From: Mya arenaria
Taxonomy: Eukaryota; Mollusca; Bivalvia; Myida; Myidae
Direction of reading: 5' to 3'
Assembly: GCF_026914265.1 (NCBI RefSeq)
Contig: NC_069126.1
Coordinates: forward strand, 34,049,346-34,113,345
Length of the DNA stretch: 64,000 nt
Positions 46,726-58,381 of this stretch are shown here, piece after piece (position 1 is the first letter of the stretch; every line of letters starts with the position of its first letter). The position numbers were made by a program, and so were the translations under genes. The notes under the pieces were generated by a model. The model was not told the origin of the DNA. It did no database searches and was given only the letters and a program-made list of their open reading frames with translations.

Positions 46726-49047
46726 TTTGTTGTTTTTTGCTGTCAATTTTTTTTGTCTTTGTTTTTTTTTTGGAGGTAAACTATACATTGCAAAAAGGAG
46801 ACTCTAGACAAGTACACTTTTGATAGGCCAAAAAAGAACACTTTTTTAACATTCCATCTAGAAAAAGCAATCAAAGTAAATGTGAATTTAAAATTTGGTG
46901 GCATGGCACAATATTTATCTCAGGTTTTACGATAAGTATCTCTTCTCCTTAAAGTCCCCCCACTTCTCCCTAATTTGACTGGTGGGAGAAGTGACTTCTC
47001 CCCAAAAATTCAGCCTTGTGAGAGCCCTGGTGATAACAACCCGAGATGGTAAAGAAAGTGTCTGAAGTGAAAACGAACAAGAAAGAAGAATTAAGAGCAA
47101 TCGGTCGGGATATCAGACAACGCGAAAACTTTTTTTCTTCACAGGACATTGCGACAGGTAAACACTGAAAGTTTACCTGTCGCACCAAATATTTACCTGT
47201 CGCAATGTTACAAACAGTATTCAGTTACATCAGCCTAAACCTTGATTTTAAGCCTCTTTTTAAATAAGTTTTTTAACTCCCCATTATAGCAGGTTTAGAT
47301 CTACTTGGTTAGATGTGTACTATTATAAATTACAAAAAAGAAGCTAAACATCAGGTCAAAAAAATCAATATTTCGGATCTTAAGTCATTATTTTTTCCTC
47401 CCAAAAAAACTCATATCCGGTTCGTCTACCCATGGAGCAGCCAGATCTTACTCTTTTAATTCATCTTTAAATTAAAGATACAGTACAGTTAAAAAATATA
47501 ACGAATTTTACTACAATTCAAACTCAGACACAACATTTATGCAAAAACGAAAGTAGAGTTCTTGTTATTGGCAATGTTAAACAGAGCGGAAAGAGTGTCA
47601 GCTCGGTATATTCATCATATTTAAATTAACACGATTGCCGGGAACCACTTTGCCGAAAAAAATACATACGGAATTTAGCAAGGTCCGAACATTTCCGTAA
47701 AATTCTGTCTATTAAAAAGTAGTAGAGTACGAACTGAAATCGTAACCTTACGTGTTTTTTCGGCTTTTACGGAAACATGTGCAAAACGGGGTTTACAAAT
47801 AGTGATACACGGATTAACAGGCTGAATAGTCATGATATAATAGTTAAAAATAACTCTGACCATTTATTTAGAAACTGAAAGTAAATTTTCCGAAAATTAA
47901 ACGGTGCTGACTGTAATTTTTCACCGGACATTGTGACCGACCAAAACAAAAGTTCCGTCGGTCAAAATGGAAATATACCGGACATGTCCGACTGTCCGAC
48001 GGACATTCGCATTGTCTGGGATATTACTACAATGTGTGCATGAACATGCATGTACTTTGATATCAATACAATGCATTGTTTTCCCATTTAAGAAAGCACC
48101 ATGTTTTTGGCCCACCCTGCCCTTTTTAATTCCTGGCTAAAACACTATTTACTGGTTCCAGGTAATGGAGTGTTTGCTAGGCAAGAGCTCTTGAAGGGGC
48201 AGTTTATTCTCGAGTACAGAGGAGAACTATGTAAACAGCAGTCTGATGGTGATGAAATGTTCAAATACCATTTCAGACATAACAACAAGGAATACTGGTA
48301 TGTATATATAGTTTTTGTGTAAGCTATAATTTTTGTAGTAATAAATTGCTATTTATTTTCTTTTATACACTACTTTTTTAGCTTGTCTTTTTGTCCATTG
48401 ATAAAGTCTGGATAGTGTGATGGCCTTGTGGTCGTACCAAAACTCTCTCTCAGATTACATGGTTACAGTTAAGTTTTATTTTGTAAAACTATGCATTGAC
48501 ATAATATCTTGTCGTGTCTGGGCGGTAATTTTGCGTTAAAATTCAGCGCTATTCCCAGTGCAAAAAACATACATTTTCCCCATGACTGGAAAATATGTGT
48601 GGTTTAAAATATTAAGCAATGTCGGGTGCATTCTCTAAACAAAAAAAACATTATCAAAGTCAATAGTTTTCTTGGTTTCAATATTTTAAACTGAAGCATT
48701 GTTGTTCACAAAATAAAAAAAAATCTAATGACACCCAAAGTGGTGAAAAAAACACATAGGAACATTAAACACATAGGGACATTAAACACATAGGGACATT
48801 TGTCATAATACATTTCCTTTCTTTGTAGTAATGTTATGTTTCAATTGTTTTAATAGCATCGATGCCTCAAAAGACACGTGTCTGGCATGCATGGTCAACG
48901 ACTTGGACCGATACACAAAGCCTAATTGCAAAATGGTTAAAGTTGTTGATGACAGACATCAACCAAGACTCTGTCTGTATGATCAGCAAAGACACTGAAT
49001 TGAGGTACGATTATGATGTTGCTGATGTACCTTGGAGAAAGCGAAAG

Positions 49048-50540
49048 GTAAATAAAATGTTTTAATTTTCTCTTCTTTTTAATTGAAGTCAAAATACTGA
49101 ATGCATTGTACTCAAACTCTGTTGGATGTTAAATAAAGTCTGACGGGTATTGCTTCTCACTTGGGTAAAATTTGTATTATTGATTTCCCCTATTGATACC
49201 CCAATTTGGTGTGAGCTTTATGACGTCACAAATTTTAATAATACAACCTCAACCTCTAGTTTCGTTAAGTGTTGAATTATTTCTTTCATTGCTTGTTTTT
49301 ATGAATTATTCCCTTTAAAACCTATAAAAACTTACGGATATACTACTATTTTGTCTTGATTGAAATGTAAGTTATAATTTATTACATAGCCTATGGTGTA
49401 GATACAGACATGACTTAATCAATAATTGAATTCCTTGTAAATGAAATTGTTTTATTAGCAAGGTGCACACAATCAAAGCTATTTCATTCAAATGGACTTA
49501 ACTTGAATCCAGACAACTATCGGCAACTTTATGATAGTAAGTTGAATCATAATGTTGACATCAATGTCTCTGCATTTACAAACTTGTATACCATATTTTG
49601 CAGAAAAATGATGTCAAGCCTGTGGTTTTTGAACAATTCAGTAATATCGAGATGTTCCTTGTTAATTGTTTTTGTTATTTGCATGGTTTTTCTGAATATG
49701 CAAAAGTGAGAACTACATATTCAGTGTACATGAAAAGTCTTTAAGCGTTCAAAAATATTGATTATTAAAACATTTGGTACTTACTGTTTCTAAGAAGCAT
49801 GTACATGGGATTTAATGTTTAATAAAAAAAATCATATTGCCTTAAAAAATTTAAAGCAAACAATTCTTTTTGTATTATTAAATACAGAGAGACAATTTTT
49901 TTCTGTCGTAGTTCGAATTTACACATGACATATGATATATAAAAGCCTGGCAATGTCATGTTCTCTGACTCATTTCATGTACACTGTATTTGCCTTACAT
50001 TATTTTATTTTCCAATTTCATCTAAAAGTTATATGACTTAATTTTCCGCCCAACCATTTGAATATTCATAATTTTGTTCTCCATTTGAACAAGATTACGG
50101 AAAGCCCTGTCCTACTATTGCAGTAAAAATCCACAAAGTAATAAAAAAATCTCAATAGTTTTTTTACTTTTTCAGTCTGTGTCTTGTTTTTTTGTTTGTT
50201 AGAATTTTGTGTTTAAAAGATGTTCATCAGAACGTTTGTGGGAATCTTAAAACTGTTGAAATGAATAGTTTTTTCCATAATTAATTCATTATGTGATTGG
50301 CCTTTGTCAAGACCACACAATCATCTATACTGCAGTTCATCATTATGTAAAATTACCTCCAGCTCATTTATCCTTAGTGTGTTAGAATTGTACCTCAGAA
50401 GGTTTGTCATAATTTTAAATTGTAAAATGATTTTATGGTGCTTGATATACATGGTTGTGTGCTGAAGACAGATACTTTTATGATATCTCATAAATGATTA
50501 TGAATCCCAATTGGGCTAATTAAAATCATCCGTGTGTCCT
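49048..50540. other. Intron or intergenic sequence after the SET exons
   Basis: No supported exon. The right end (50390-50480) shares words with the repeating intron unit further on (TTGTACCTCAGAAGGTTTGT). Confidence 0.4.
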
Positions 50541-50544
50541 TTGT

Positions 50545-51165
50545 CCCTCCCAGTTGTGTCTGGACTGTTATGAAGTCATCTATGGACTGATTTTAAAATA
50601 CTTTTGCAAATGTGTTATGCATACAAAGACGTTATGTTGTGTGCAAGGCCAATGTCCTTACCTCCAAGGTCAAAATTACACTATATAACCCGGACTGTAT
50701 CCTCTTCATGTATAGACAGTTCTCAAAGTAACTTGCTGTTTTGCATACAAAGATGACATTCCACTTGCAGGACCCGTGTCCCTACCTCAAAGGTCACACT
50801 TATGGTTTGATTTCTATGGAATGCTGCGTTTAATGACATAGAGTATATCTGTTCATGTCCGAACTCTATCTTTCACATGTATGGAAATTTTGAAATTATT
50901 TGGCACACATGTTTAGTATACTTTAGGCATGTGATACGTGCAAGGTTTGTGTTCTTACCTCCAGGGTCAAAGTCACACTTTGTGTTTGATCATTATAGAT
51001 TGTTCAATATACATACCGTACATTGAGTATAGGTGGTCATATCCAGGCTGTAACCTTTTGATGTTTGGACAGATTTTAAAATAACTTTGCACATCTGTAA
51101 ACCACATAAAGACAGCCTTTAAGACCTGTTTCCCTTTGTAAAAGATCCAGGTCACACTTGTCTAT
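50545..51165. repeat. Old, diverged copies of the 181-bp satellite
   Basis: Three to four degraded monomers retain GACTGATTTTAAAATA, GCATACAAAGACG, GTGTGCAAGGCC, CCTACCTCAAAGGTCACAC and TCCAGGGTCAAAGTCACAC. Compared with the array at 53515-54570 they are strongly mutated and the spacing is irregular. Confidence 0.8.
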
Positions 51166-51369
51166 GTTTTATTACCTCACAAAGTATGCCAAAAGTTTTT
51201 AAATAATGGTGCATTTCAGATGCTGTTAAAGATGGTCATACAGCTGCAGATACTACAGAGGTCACAGAAACATCTGAAGATGCCCTCAGTGAATCAGCAG
51301 AAGTCTTGGAACATGCTTATCATGGTAAACTTGAGTGCTAATTAGTTCATACTAATTGATTTAAGCCTG

Positions 51370-51540
51370 ATTGTGTAAAAGCTAACAGCTTATTTTAAAC
51401 ACACTCCAGTCGGTTTCCTTGGTCAAACTCACCAGTACTGAGTGTAAATATGAGAGGAAACTAGAACATTTTCCTCACTGGGGATCAAACCTAGCACCTC
51501 TTGGCTGCGAGGCGGACACTATAACTCTGAGCCATCCTTA
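51370..51540 (-). mobile_element. tRNA-derived SINE, second family (copy in repeat unit 1)
   Basis: On the minus strand, GGATGGCTCAGAGTTATAGT with GTCCGCCTC (box A-like) and GGTTTGATCCCC (box B-like) are followed by a non-tRNA body (TTTCCTCTCATATTTACACT, then GTGAGTTTGACC). The same element is at 52985-53148 in the next intron copy, so it predates the exon duplication. Confidence 0.7.
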
Positions 51541-51651
51541 CATTAATTGTGTTTATGATCTGAAACAGGTACATACATGTTTCTGTTGCATCTAGACAAG
51601 CATCGACTTTAAAGTACCTCATGATGTATGCTAAAAGTTTGTAATGAATTG

Positions 51652-51671
51652 TGTGTGTGTGTGTGTGTTGG
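51652..51671. repeat. GT microsatellite
   Basis: A (GT)n run within intron copy 1. Similar runs are at 52205-52223 and 54880-54903. Confidence 0.85.
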
Positions 51672-52984
51672 AGTCAAACCTCAGAAAGTTTGTTAAGCTT
51701 AATTCAGTAAAACTTATGCTTGTTCTCAATCAACAGATTTATTCAGTCTGGGTTATTTAATCACTCATTGGGTGTCACCTTGGGGGACATTGTTTCTCGG
51801 AATGACAAACACATGCTGATTTATACATCTAGATCTTGTATGTTCGTAATTTGGCGATGTAAGCATCTAGTTAGTTAATAATTGCTTGTGTTATTTTTGT
51901 ACCTGAATACCAGTATATATGTGTGAAGCTTTTAGCTTTAATGAGTTTGTAACAGAATACAATCAACTCAACTGTGTGTTTCAGATGCTGTAGGGAACAG
52001 TGGGACAGTTGCCCCATCCACAGTTGTCTCTGAACATGCTGAAGGGCCGCCTCAAGGTAAATTGAATACAAAAACCAACTTTCTTTACATAGTTATTTCT
52101 CGCTGGTGACCACAATCTGTTGATGTTAATTACTTAAGACTATTTTTCTGTGATGAGGTACCTCATAAAGTAGACATAATGCTTGTAAAGATGAACATGG
52201 AATATGTGTGTGTGTGTGTGTGTTGCTTACAAATGTTAGATATCTTGTCATCTATTAAAATCAGGCTTATTATACTCTTTAACATGTATTTGGACAAAGT
52301 ATGCGTAAAAATATTGGTGAAATGTGTGTGTTGAAATGAAGAACCTCTGTGTGAATTGGGTCATCTTGTGTCGGAAAACTTAATTGTTAGGTCACATAAG
52401 AAATAGCCTATTTATACCGTCTTAACCATTTTTTTTACCTTTCTTAAACATGGTGAGATTGCTTCCCTGTACAAATTCTTGGACAACTCTTATACTTGTT
52501 TAACATAATTGAATTGATCATCAGATTGGCAGATGTTTAAACCATACAGATGTAATTCAATCATACTTCATTTGAAAGTTTTCAAAAGACATATTTCTAT
52601 GTTTTATTACCTCACAGAATATGCCAACAGCTTGAAACTAATGGTGTGTTACTGTTTGTCAAAATTGTAGCTCTGAGTGCTTGTATGGTAACTTAAAACT
52701 AAACTTACATCTCCTGAAACCTATGTTTGTGAACATAAGACAAATACTTTAAATACTATCTCACGGCATTGTGACATGGCAGATGTGCGCGTGGTATAGA
52801 ATTTTGATACATTTCAGATGCTGTTAAAGATGGTCATACAGCTGCAGATACTACAGAGGTCACAGAAACATCTGAAGATGCCCTCAGTGAATCAGCAGAA
52901 GTCTTGGAACATGCTTATCATGGTAAACTTGAGTGCTCATTAGTTTATACTACTTTATTTAAGCCCGATTGTGTAAAGCTAACA

Positions 52985-53148
52985 GCTAATTTTAAACACA
53001 CTCCAGTCGGATTCCTTAGTCAAATTCAGTACTAAGACAGTGTACATAAGAGTGGAAACTAGAACATTTTCTGAGCGGGAATCAAACCTAGTGCTCACCT
53101 CTTGGTTGTGAGGAGGACACTCTACCTCTGAGCCATCCTGACATTAAT
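52985..53148 (-). mobile_element. tRNA-derived SINE, second family (copy in repeat unit 2)
   Basis: This is the paralogue of 51370-51540, with the TCTGAGCCATCC end and GAATCAAACCTAG-type box B complement. It is slightly more diverged. Confidence 0.65.
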
Positions 53149-53514
53149 TGAGCTTATGACTGAAACAGGTACATTCTTTTTTCTGTTGCACCTAGACCAG
53201 CACAGTCTTTAAAGTACCTCATGATGTATACTAAAAGTTTGTAATGGAATGTTTGTGTTGAAGTTAAACCTCAGAATGTTTTTTAAGCTTTATTTAGTAA
53301 AACTTATTCTTGTTCTTAAATTATTAGATTCATAGAGTCTGGGTTATTTTGTCACTTATTTGGTGTCACCTCAGGGACATTATTTCTCAGAACAACAAAC
53401 AATTGTTGAATTATACATCCAGATATTGTATGTTTGTTATTTAGTGATGTAAGCATCTAGTTAGTTTATAATTGCATGTGTTATTTTTAAATTAAATTGC
53501 ATCGTCAGTCTGTC

Positions 53515-54570
53515 TGTCCGTCCGTCCGGCTCCGTAACTTTCCCTTGTATGGACAGATTTTAAAATAACTTGCCACATGTGTTCCACATACCAAGACGAC
53601 GTGTGGCGTGCAAGACTCGTGTCCCTACCTCAAAAGTCAAGGTCACACTTAGTGTTTATTCACAATGGAGTGCTGCATATAAGAACATAGAGTATAGGTT
53701 GTCGTGTTCGGGCTGTAACTTTCTCTTGTATGGACAGATTTTAAAATAACTTGCCACATGTGTTCAACATACCAAGACAACGTGTCGTGTGCAAGACCCG
53801 TGTCCCTACCTCAAAGGTCAAGGTCACACTTAGTGTTTATTCACAATGGAGTGCTGCATATAAGGACATAGAGTATAGGTTGCCGTGTCTGGGTTGTAAC
53901 TTTCTCTTGTATGGACAGATTTTAGAATAACTTGCCACATGTGTTCAACATACCAAGATGACGTGTCGCGTGCAAGACCCGTGTCCCTACCTCAAAGGTC
54001 AAGGTCACACTTAGTGTTTATTCACAATGGAGTGCTGCATATAAGGACATAGAGTATAGGTTGTCGTGTCTGGGCTGTAACTTTCCCTTGTATGGACAGA
54101 TTTTAAAATAACTTGCCACATGTGTTCCACATACCAAGACGACGTGTCGCGTGCAAGACCCGTGTCCCTACCTCAAAGGTCAAGGTCACACTTAGTGTTT
54201 ATTCACAATGGAGTGCTGCATATAAGGACATAGAGTATAGGTTGTCGTGTCCGGGCTGTTACTTTTCCTTGTATAGACAGATTTTAAAATCACTTGCTAC
54301 ATGTGTTCCACATACGAAGACGACGTGTCGTGTGCAAGACCCGTGTCCCTACCTCTAAGGTGAAAGATACACAAGTGTTTATTCACAAGGGAATTCTGAA
54401 TATAAGGACATAACAGTGTAGGTTGTCAAGTATGGGTGGTATTTTTTTATGTTCAGAGGCAATTTAAAATAACTTGCCATATGTATAACTTTTCATGTAC
54501 TGTCTGACCTTGTTCGTAGGTCAATATCACATTCGGGGGCATTCGTCACATACTGTGACAGCTCTTGTTT
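53515..54570. repeat. 181-bp satellite, five good units plus one decayed unit
   Basis: The unit contains CTTGTATGGACAGATTTTAA, AATAACTTGCCACATGTGTT, CGTGTCGCGTGCAAGACCCG, CCTACCTCAAAGGTCAAGGT with CACACTTAGTGTTTATTCAC, and CATAGAGTATAGGTTGTCGT. GGACAGATTTT recurs at 53551, 53732, 53913 and 54094, and a mutated form at 54275, exactly 181 bp apart. A sixth degraded unit runs to about 54570. Three units carry AAAGGTCAAGGTCA. Open frames across it are by-products. Confidence 0.95.
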
Positions 54571-56379
54571 ATACCTGAATATATATCAGTATATTTTTGT
54601 GAAGTTTTAAGCTTTAATGAGTTTGTATCAGTTTACATTCAACTTAAATTTGTGTTTCAGATGCTGTAGAAATCAGAGGGATAGTTTACCATCCACAGTT
54701 GTCTCTGAACATGCTGAAGGGCCGCCTCGAGGTAAATTGAATACGAAACCAATTTTATTTGAGTAATTATTAGCGCTGGTGATCACAGTCTGTTCATGTT
54801 CATAACTTAAAGACTTTTTCTGTCAAAAGGTACCTCATAAAGTAGACACAATGCTTATTAAGATATACCTCGGAATGTGTGTGTTTGTGTGTGTGTGTGT
54901 GTGTTCCTTACAAAATGTTATAAATTTTAAAATACCATCAGCTATACTGCGGTTTGATTACCTCACAAAGTATGCTAAAAGCTTCTCAAGATTTGTGTAT
55001 TGCTCACTTGTTGTGTGTTCAACTTGTACCTCAGAATGTTTGTATGTAACTTAAAATTGATTTTAGGACATCTGACATATGTTTGTGTACATACAATCCT
55101 ATCAGTTTTAGCATGTCTGTTTTTCAAAGAAAATATCACCATGGTGCCTGGTCAGCGGGGGAGTGAAAAATCTTCAAATAAAGTTACAACTCTTTGGGCA
55201 ATCATGGCCCTCTTGTTAAAATATTAGCAATATATATTTTCTTGGTTGAAACATTGATAATCATTTCATAATAAACAAAGGGAATGAAAACCAGGCAATA
55301 TCTGAAGAGAATGATGAAGTTGATTCTGTAAAAGTGAAATGACCATGGAGAAAAAATAATGGAATTCAAGATCGAGATTAAATGTATAAGGTAACCGGAA
55401 AGGTCTCGTTTCCTTCACCGGTCAAACCTGAATGTGTCTGTTTTAAAAGCTTGTCAGAAAGACATACATCATTACATGTATCCCTGATACAGAATGAACC
55501 CACAACTGTTTGAGTGAGATACCTGCACATAGACTAGATAATTAACCTTGCTCTCAAGGAATCTTGTTTTGTCATTTCATTTTATTGATTAAGGATGTGT
55601 TCAGTGCACATATTATGAATAATGTTAGTTTCTTTCATGTACTACTATAAACAATAAAAACACTGGTGACTGCTTCGCCAATGGAAAGGGCTACAACAGA
55701 CACCTTTCCATGGAGTTGTGAAACACTTCTACATCAGCTATAGGTGACTTGTGCTAAACTTTACCTATCCGGTATATAAAACAATGCTATGTACCGTAAG
55801 CATACTTAGTAATCTTAAGCAATTGTTTGCAGGACATGTTTTTCTATTTTTGTACATTTCTTTTTGCAGCAATGTTCAAGATTTGACCCAGGAGCAGCTA
55901 CAGGATATGGTTGATCAGAGTGAGAGGCATCTGCGGAAAATATTTGGAGGATATATTCTCTGCGAGAGACATATTGCATTCAAGCAGGAAGGAAGAAGCA
56001 AAAGTAAGGCATTTATGAGCTCAAACAATTTCAGGAATAAATGCACTGTACTTTTATGGGTAATGTATGAACTTTAGGCCACACCAAATATTTGTTTATT
56101 TGTTCGATTGTGACCAAGAAAAGTTGAAGCAAGGAGCGGGAGCAACAAAATTCATATTTCCCATTTCTTTCACAACCAGGAGTTGACAAAGCTGATTTTT
56201 TTAATCGTATAATGCCATAAATACGTTCTTGAATTTTCCCTCCTAAATACAAGTTAAAATAAAGAACAAACAACACAAAAAGTATGCACATTATTATTCC
56301 TTGTATTTTAATATCTTTTACACCCAAACACCAGTAGAGTAAAATAACTTTTTGCATTAAAACCTTATCTTTTGAATGA

Positions 56380-56515
56380 GGAAACCAGAATTCTTATACT
56401 TCTGCTTGGCAAAACAATTTTAAACAAGCCCTGCTGTATAAAACCCAGGATCTAAGCCAGCCCGGAACGTATTTTACGAGTGCGGCGCTTGTAGGCTTGT
56501 GCTAATTTCAACCAC
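56380..56515. mobile_element. MITE copy related to 44702-44867
   Basis: It shares AATTCTTATAC, ACAAGCCCTGCTGTATAAAA, GCCAGCCCGGAA and the end GGCTTGTGCTAATTTCAACC, the inverse of the CAGTGGTCGAAATTAGC-type terminus. The ends are eroded, so no TSD could be confirmed. Confidence 0.6.
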
Positions 56516-58381
56516 AAGTGAACAATATGCTTGGTCCAAAATGGTCAGCAAACAGTACCATTAACCCTACAGAATTATCAGGAGCTCTGCACTTGTAATT
56601 TAACTTTTTATGGTATTCTGCATCATAATGTTGTTTGGAAATATGGTGTTCATTATTCAACAATATTTATATATAGAGAGAGATTTCCAAAATTACTAGA
56701 AAACTGGCGCCAGTTTTTTAGAATGACTATTTAATGCTATTACAGTTCTGTTTGCCCATGACTTCAACCCAACCCTCTATAACACAGGTATATAATATAG
56801 ACTGAACCGAGAATGTTGCAGTTTGAAACACTTTCAATGCATTTCAGATGCTGTTAAGACGATTATACAGTTGCAGAAACAACAGAGATCTCGGAACCAT
56901 CTCAAGATGCTCTTGGTGCATCAACAGAAGATCAGAAGTGGACCATGCTTATCTTGGTAAACTGCAGGCTTAATTGAGCATTTTATCTGTAAATAGGTAC
57001 ATACTTTTTAATGTTGCACCTAGACATGCATTGACTTTAGTACCTCATGATGTATGCTAAAAGTGTGTAATGAATTGTGTGTGTTGAAGTTTAACCGCAG
57101 ATGTTTGTTCACCTTGATTTATTGTTGCCCAAAATGACAACACTTCTTGATTAATACATTTAGATCTAATAATTTTTGTAACATTTATAATTTATGTATC
57201 CAGTAAGTTAATAATTGCATGTGTTAATTTTGTACCTGAATACCAGTAAGCTTTCATAATATTGTAGCAGTTAACATTCAACTTAACTGTGTGTTTCAGA
57301 TGCTACAGGGAACATGGTACAGTTGCCCCATCCACTGTCATCTCTGAACATGCTGAAGGGCTGCCTGAAGGTAAATTCATGTTTGTATGTTGCTTGCAGA
57401 TGTAGACTTATCTTGTTTCTCATTAAAAGTGTTCGCTTAAAAATAAGAGTTTTATTTATGATCCAATAGATTTGCAGCAATGTTGCTGTCTGTTATATAG
57501 ACAAAGTATGCTTCCAGTTACTGATGAAATGTGGGTGTTGAAATGAAGCACATCAGTGTGCACTGGGTCATCTTTTGTCGAAAAACTAACTTGTTAGGTC
57601 ACTTAAAAAAGCCCTGTTATACTCAAGAGACCATTTTGGCACTGTCTTGATAAATCTGGTCATAATTTTTTCCTTGACAAAATCTTGGACAAATTTGATA
57701 CTTGTTTTCCATAATTGTATTAATCGTGAGATTGACCATTGTTTAGACAACACAGCTCAAATGCAATCATATTTGTTTTAAAGGCTTTCTAAAGACAAGT
57801 CTCTAGGAGTTTTTTAACCTCCTAAAGTATGCAAAAAGCTTTCTAAAATTGGTGTGTTGCTGTTTGTTAAAATTCTACCTCTGAATGCTTGTATACAACT
57901 TAAAGTTGTGTACATGAGGCAAATATTTTATATCTCACAAATGATGTTGCAATCATGAAATGTTATACATTTTTGCCGATTTTGTGATTTTTTAATCCAC
58001 TTGTGGAATGGTGAGACCAACATTCACATGATCATTTAGAGTTTCAAGCTCTAGTTCCAATTTCCTCAAACCAGTTTGCACATATCTTCGAACTCTTCTG
58101 TTGCTCATAACATTGGTAGTTATATATATGATTTAAAGTGTAACGATATTCCTGGCTTGGTGATTTATTCATGTTATTTAACCTTTATCTTTTGTCCAGC
58201 TTAAATCCTCTCTTGCATTTCAGCCAGGAACTTTCAGCGTTTAACAGAGGAGCAAGGCCAACTCCTAAGAAAATGTCGAAGTGTTCAACATTACTATGAG
58301 ACGGGAACTGAAGATGATAGACTGTATTAATTCAATCAAAAGCCACAAGTGTTTGAATTCTCTGAAGTGGAATTAAATAAA

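Larger units (their letters stand above)
51220..57600 (+). repeat. Three tandem copies of a two-exon unit with introns
   Basis: Exon pair copy 1 is 51220-51324 and 51986-52057; copy 2 is 52818-52922 and 54661-54731; copy 3 is 56848-56956 and 57300-57370. The first exons of copies 1 and 2 are identical over 105 bp. Introns also align (GTACCTCATGATGTATGCTA, TTTTGTACCTGAATACCAGT, GTGTTTCAGATGCT). Copy 1 exons are 105 and 72 nt, both phase 1-1. The translation is acidic, Ser/Thr-rich (TAADTTEVTETSEDALSESA; PSTVVSEHAEGPPQ). Copies 2 and 3 have a 71-nt second exon. Confidence 0.88.
42131..58381 (+). pseudogene. SET-domain methyltransferase-like gene, multi-exon, frame-broken
   Basis: Candidate exons are 42131-42146 (MAACR), 45887-46004 (open from ATG, FLARINALAEKANQNYLQ), 48162-48297, 48857-49047, 51220-51324, 51986-52057, 52818-52922, 54661-54731, 55870-56003, 56848-56956, 57300-57370 and 58224-58330, with AATAAA at 58376. 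The SET domain is clear: GNGVFARQELLKGQFILEYR with GELC, then EYCIDASKD across a phase-2 intron, MVNDLDRYTKPNCKM, and ELRYDY followed by PWRKRK. It resembles KMT5A-type enzymes, with VND where many SET proteins have NHS. Near 48975-48982, between the LCLY and ISKDTELRYDY codons, the frame shifts and about four residues are missing. The AAG|GT end then mismatches the phase-1 exons downstream. It may be a pseudogene, or it may contain an assembly error. Grouping all exons into one gene is inference. Confidence 0.55.

Noticed and set aside
46981..47032. hAT-type MITE end (CCAGGGCTCTCACAAGG on the minus strand)
   Set aside because: The terminus looks typical, but no matching inverted end or target duplication could be found nearby.
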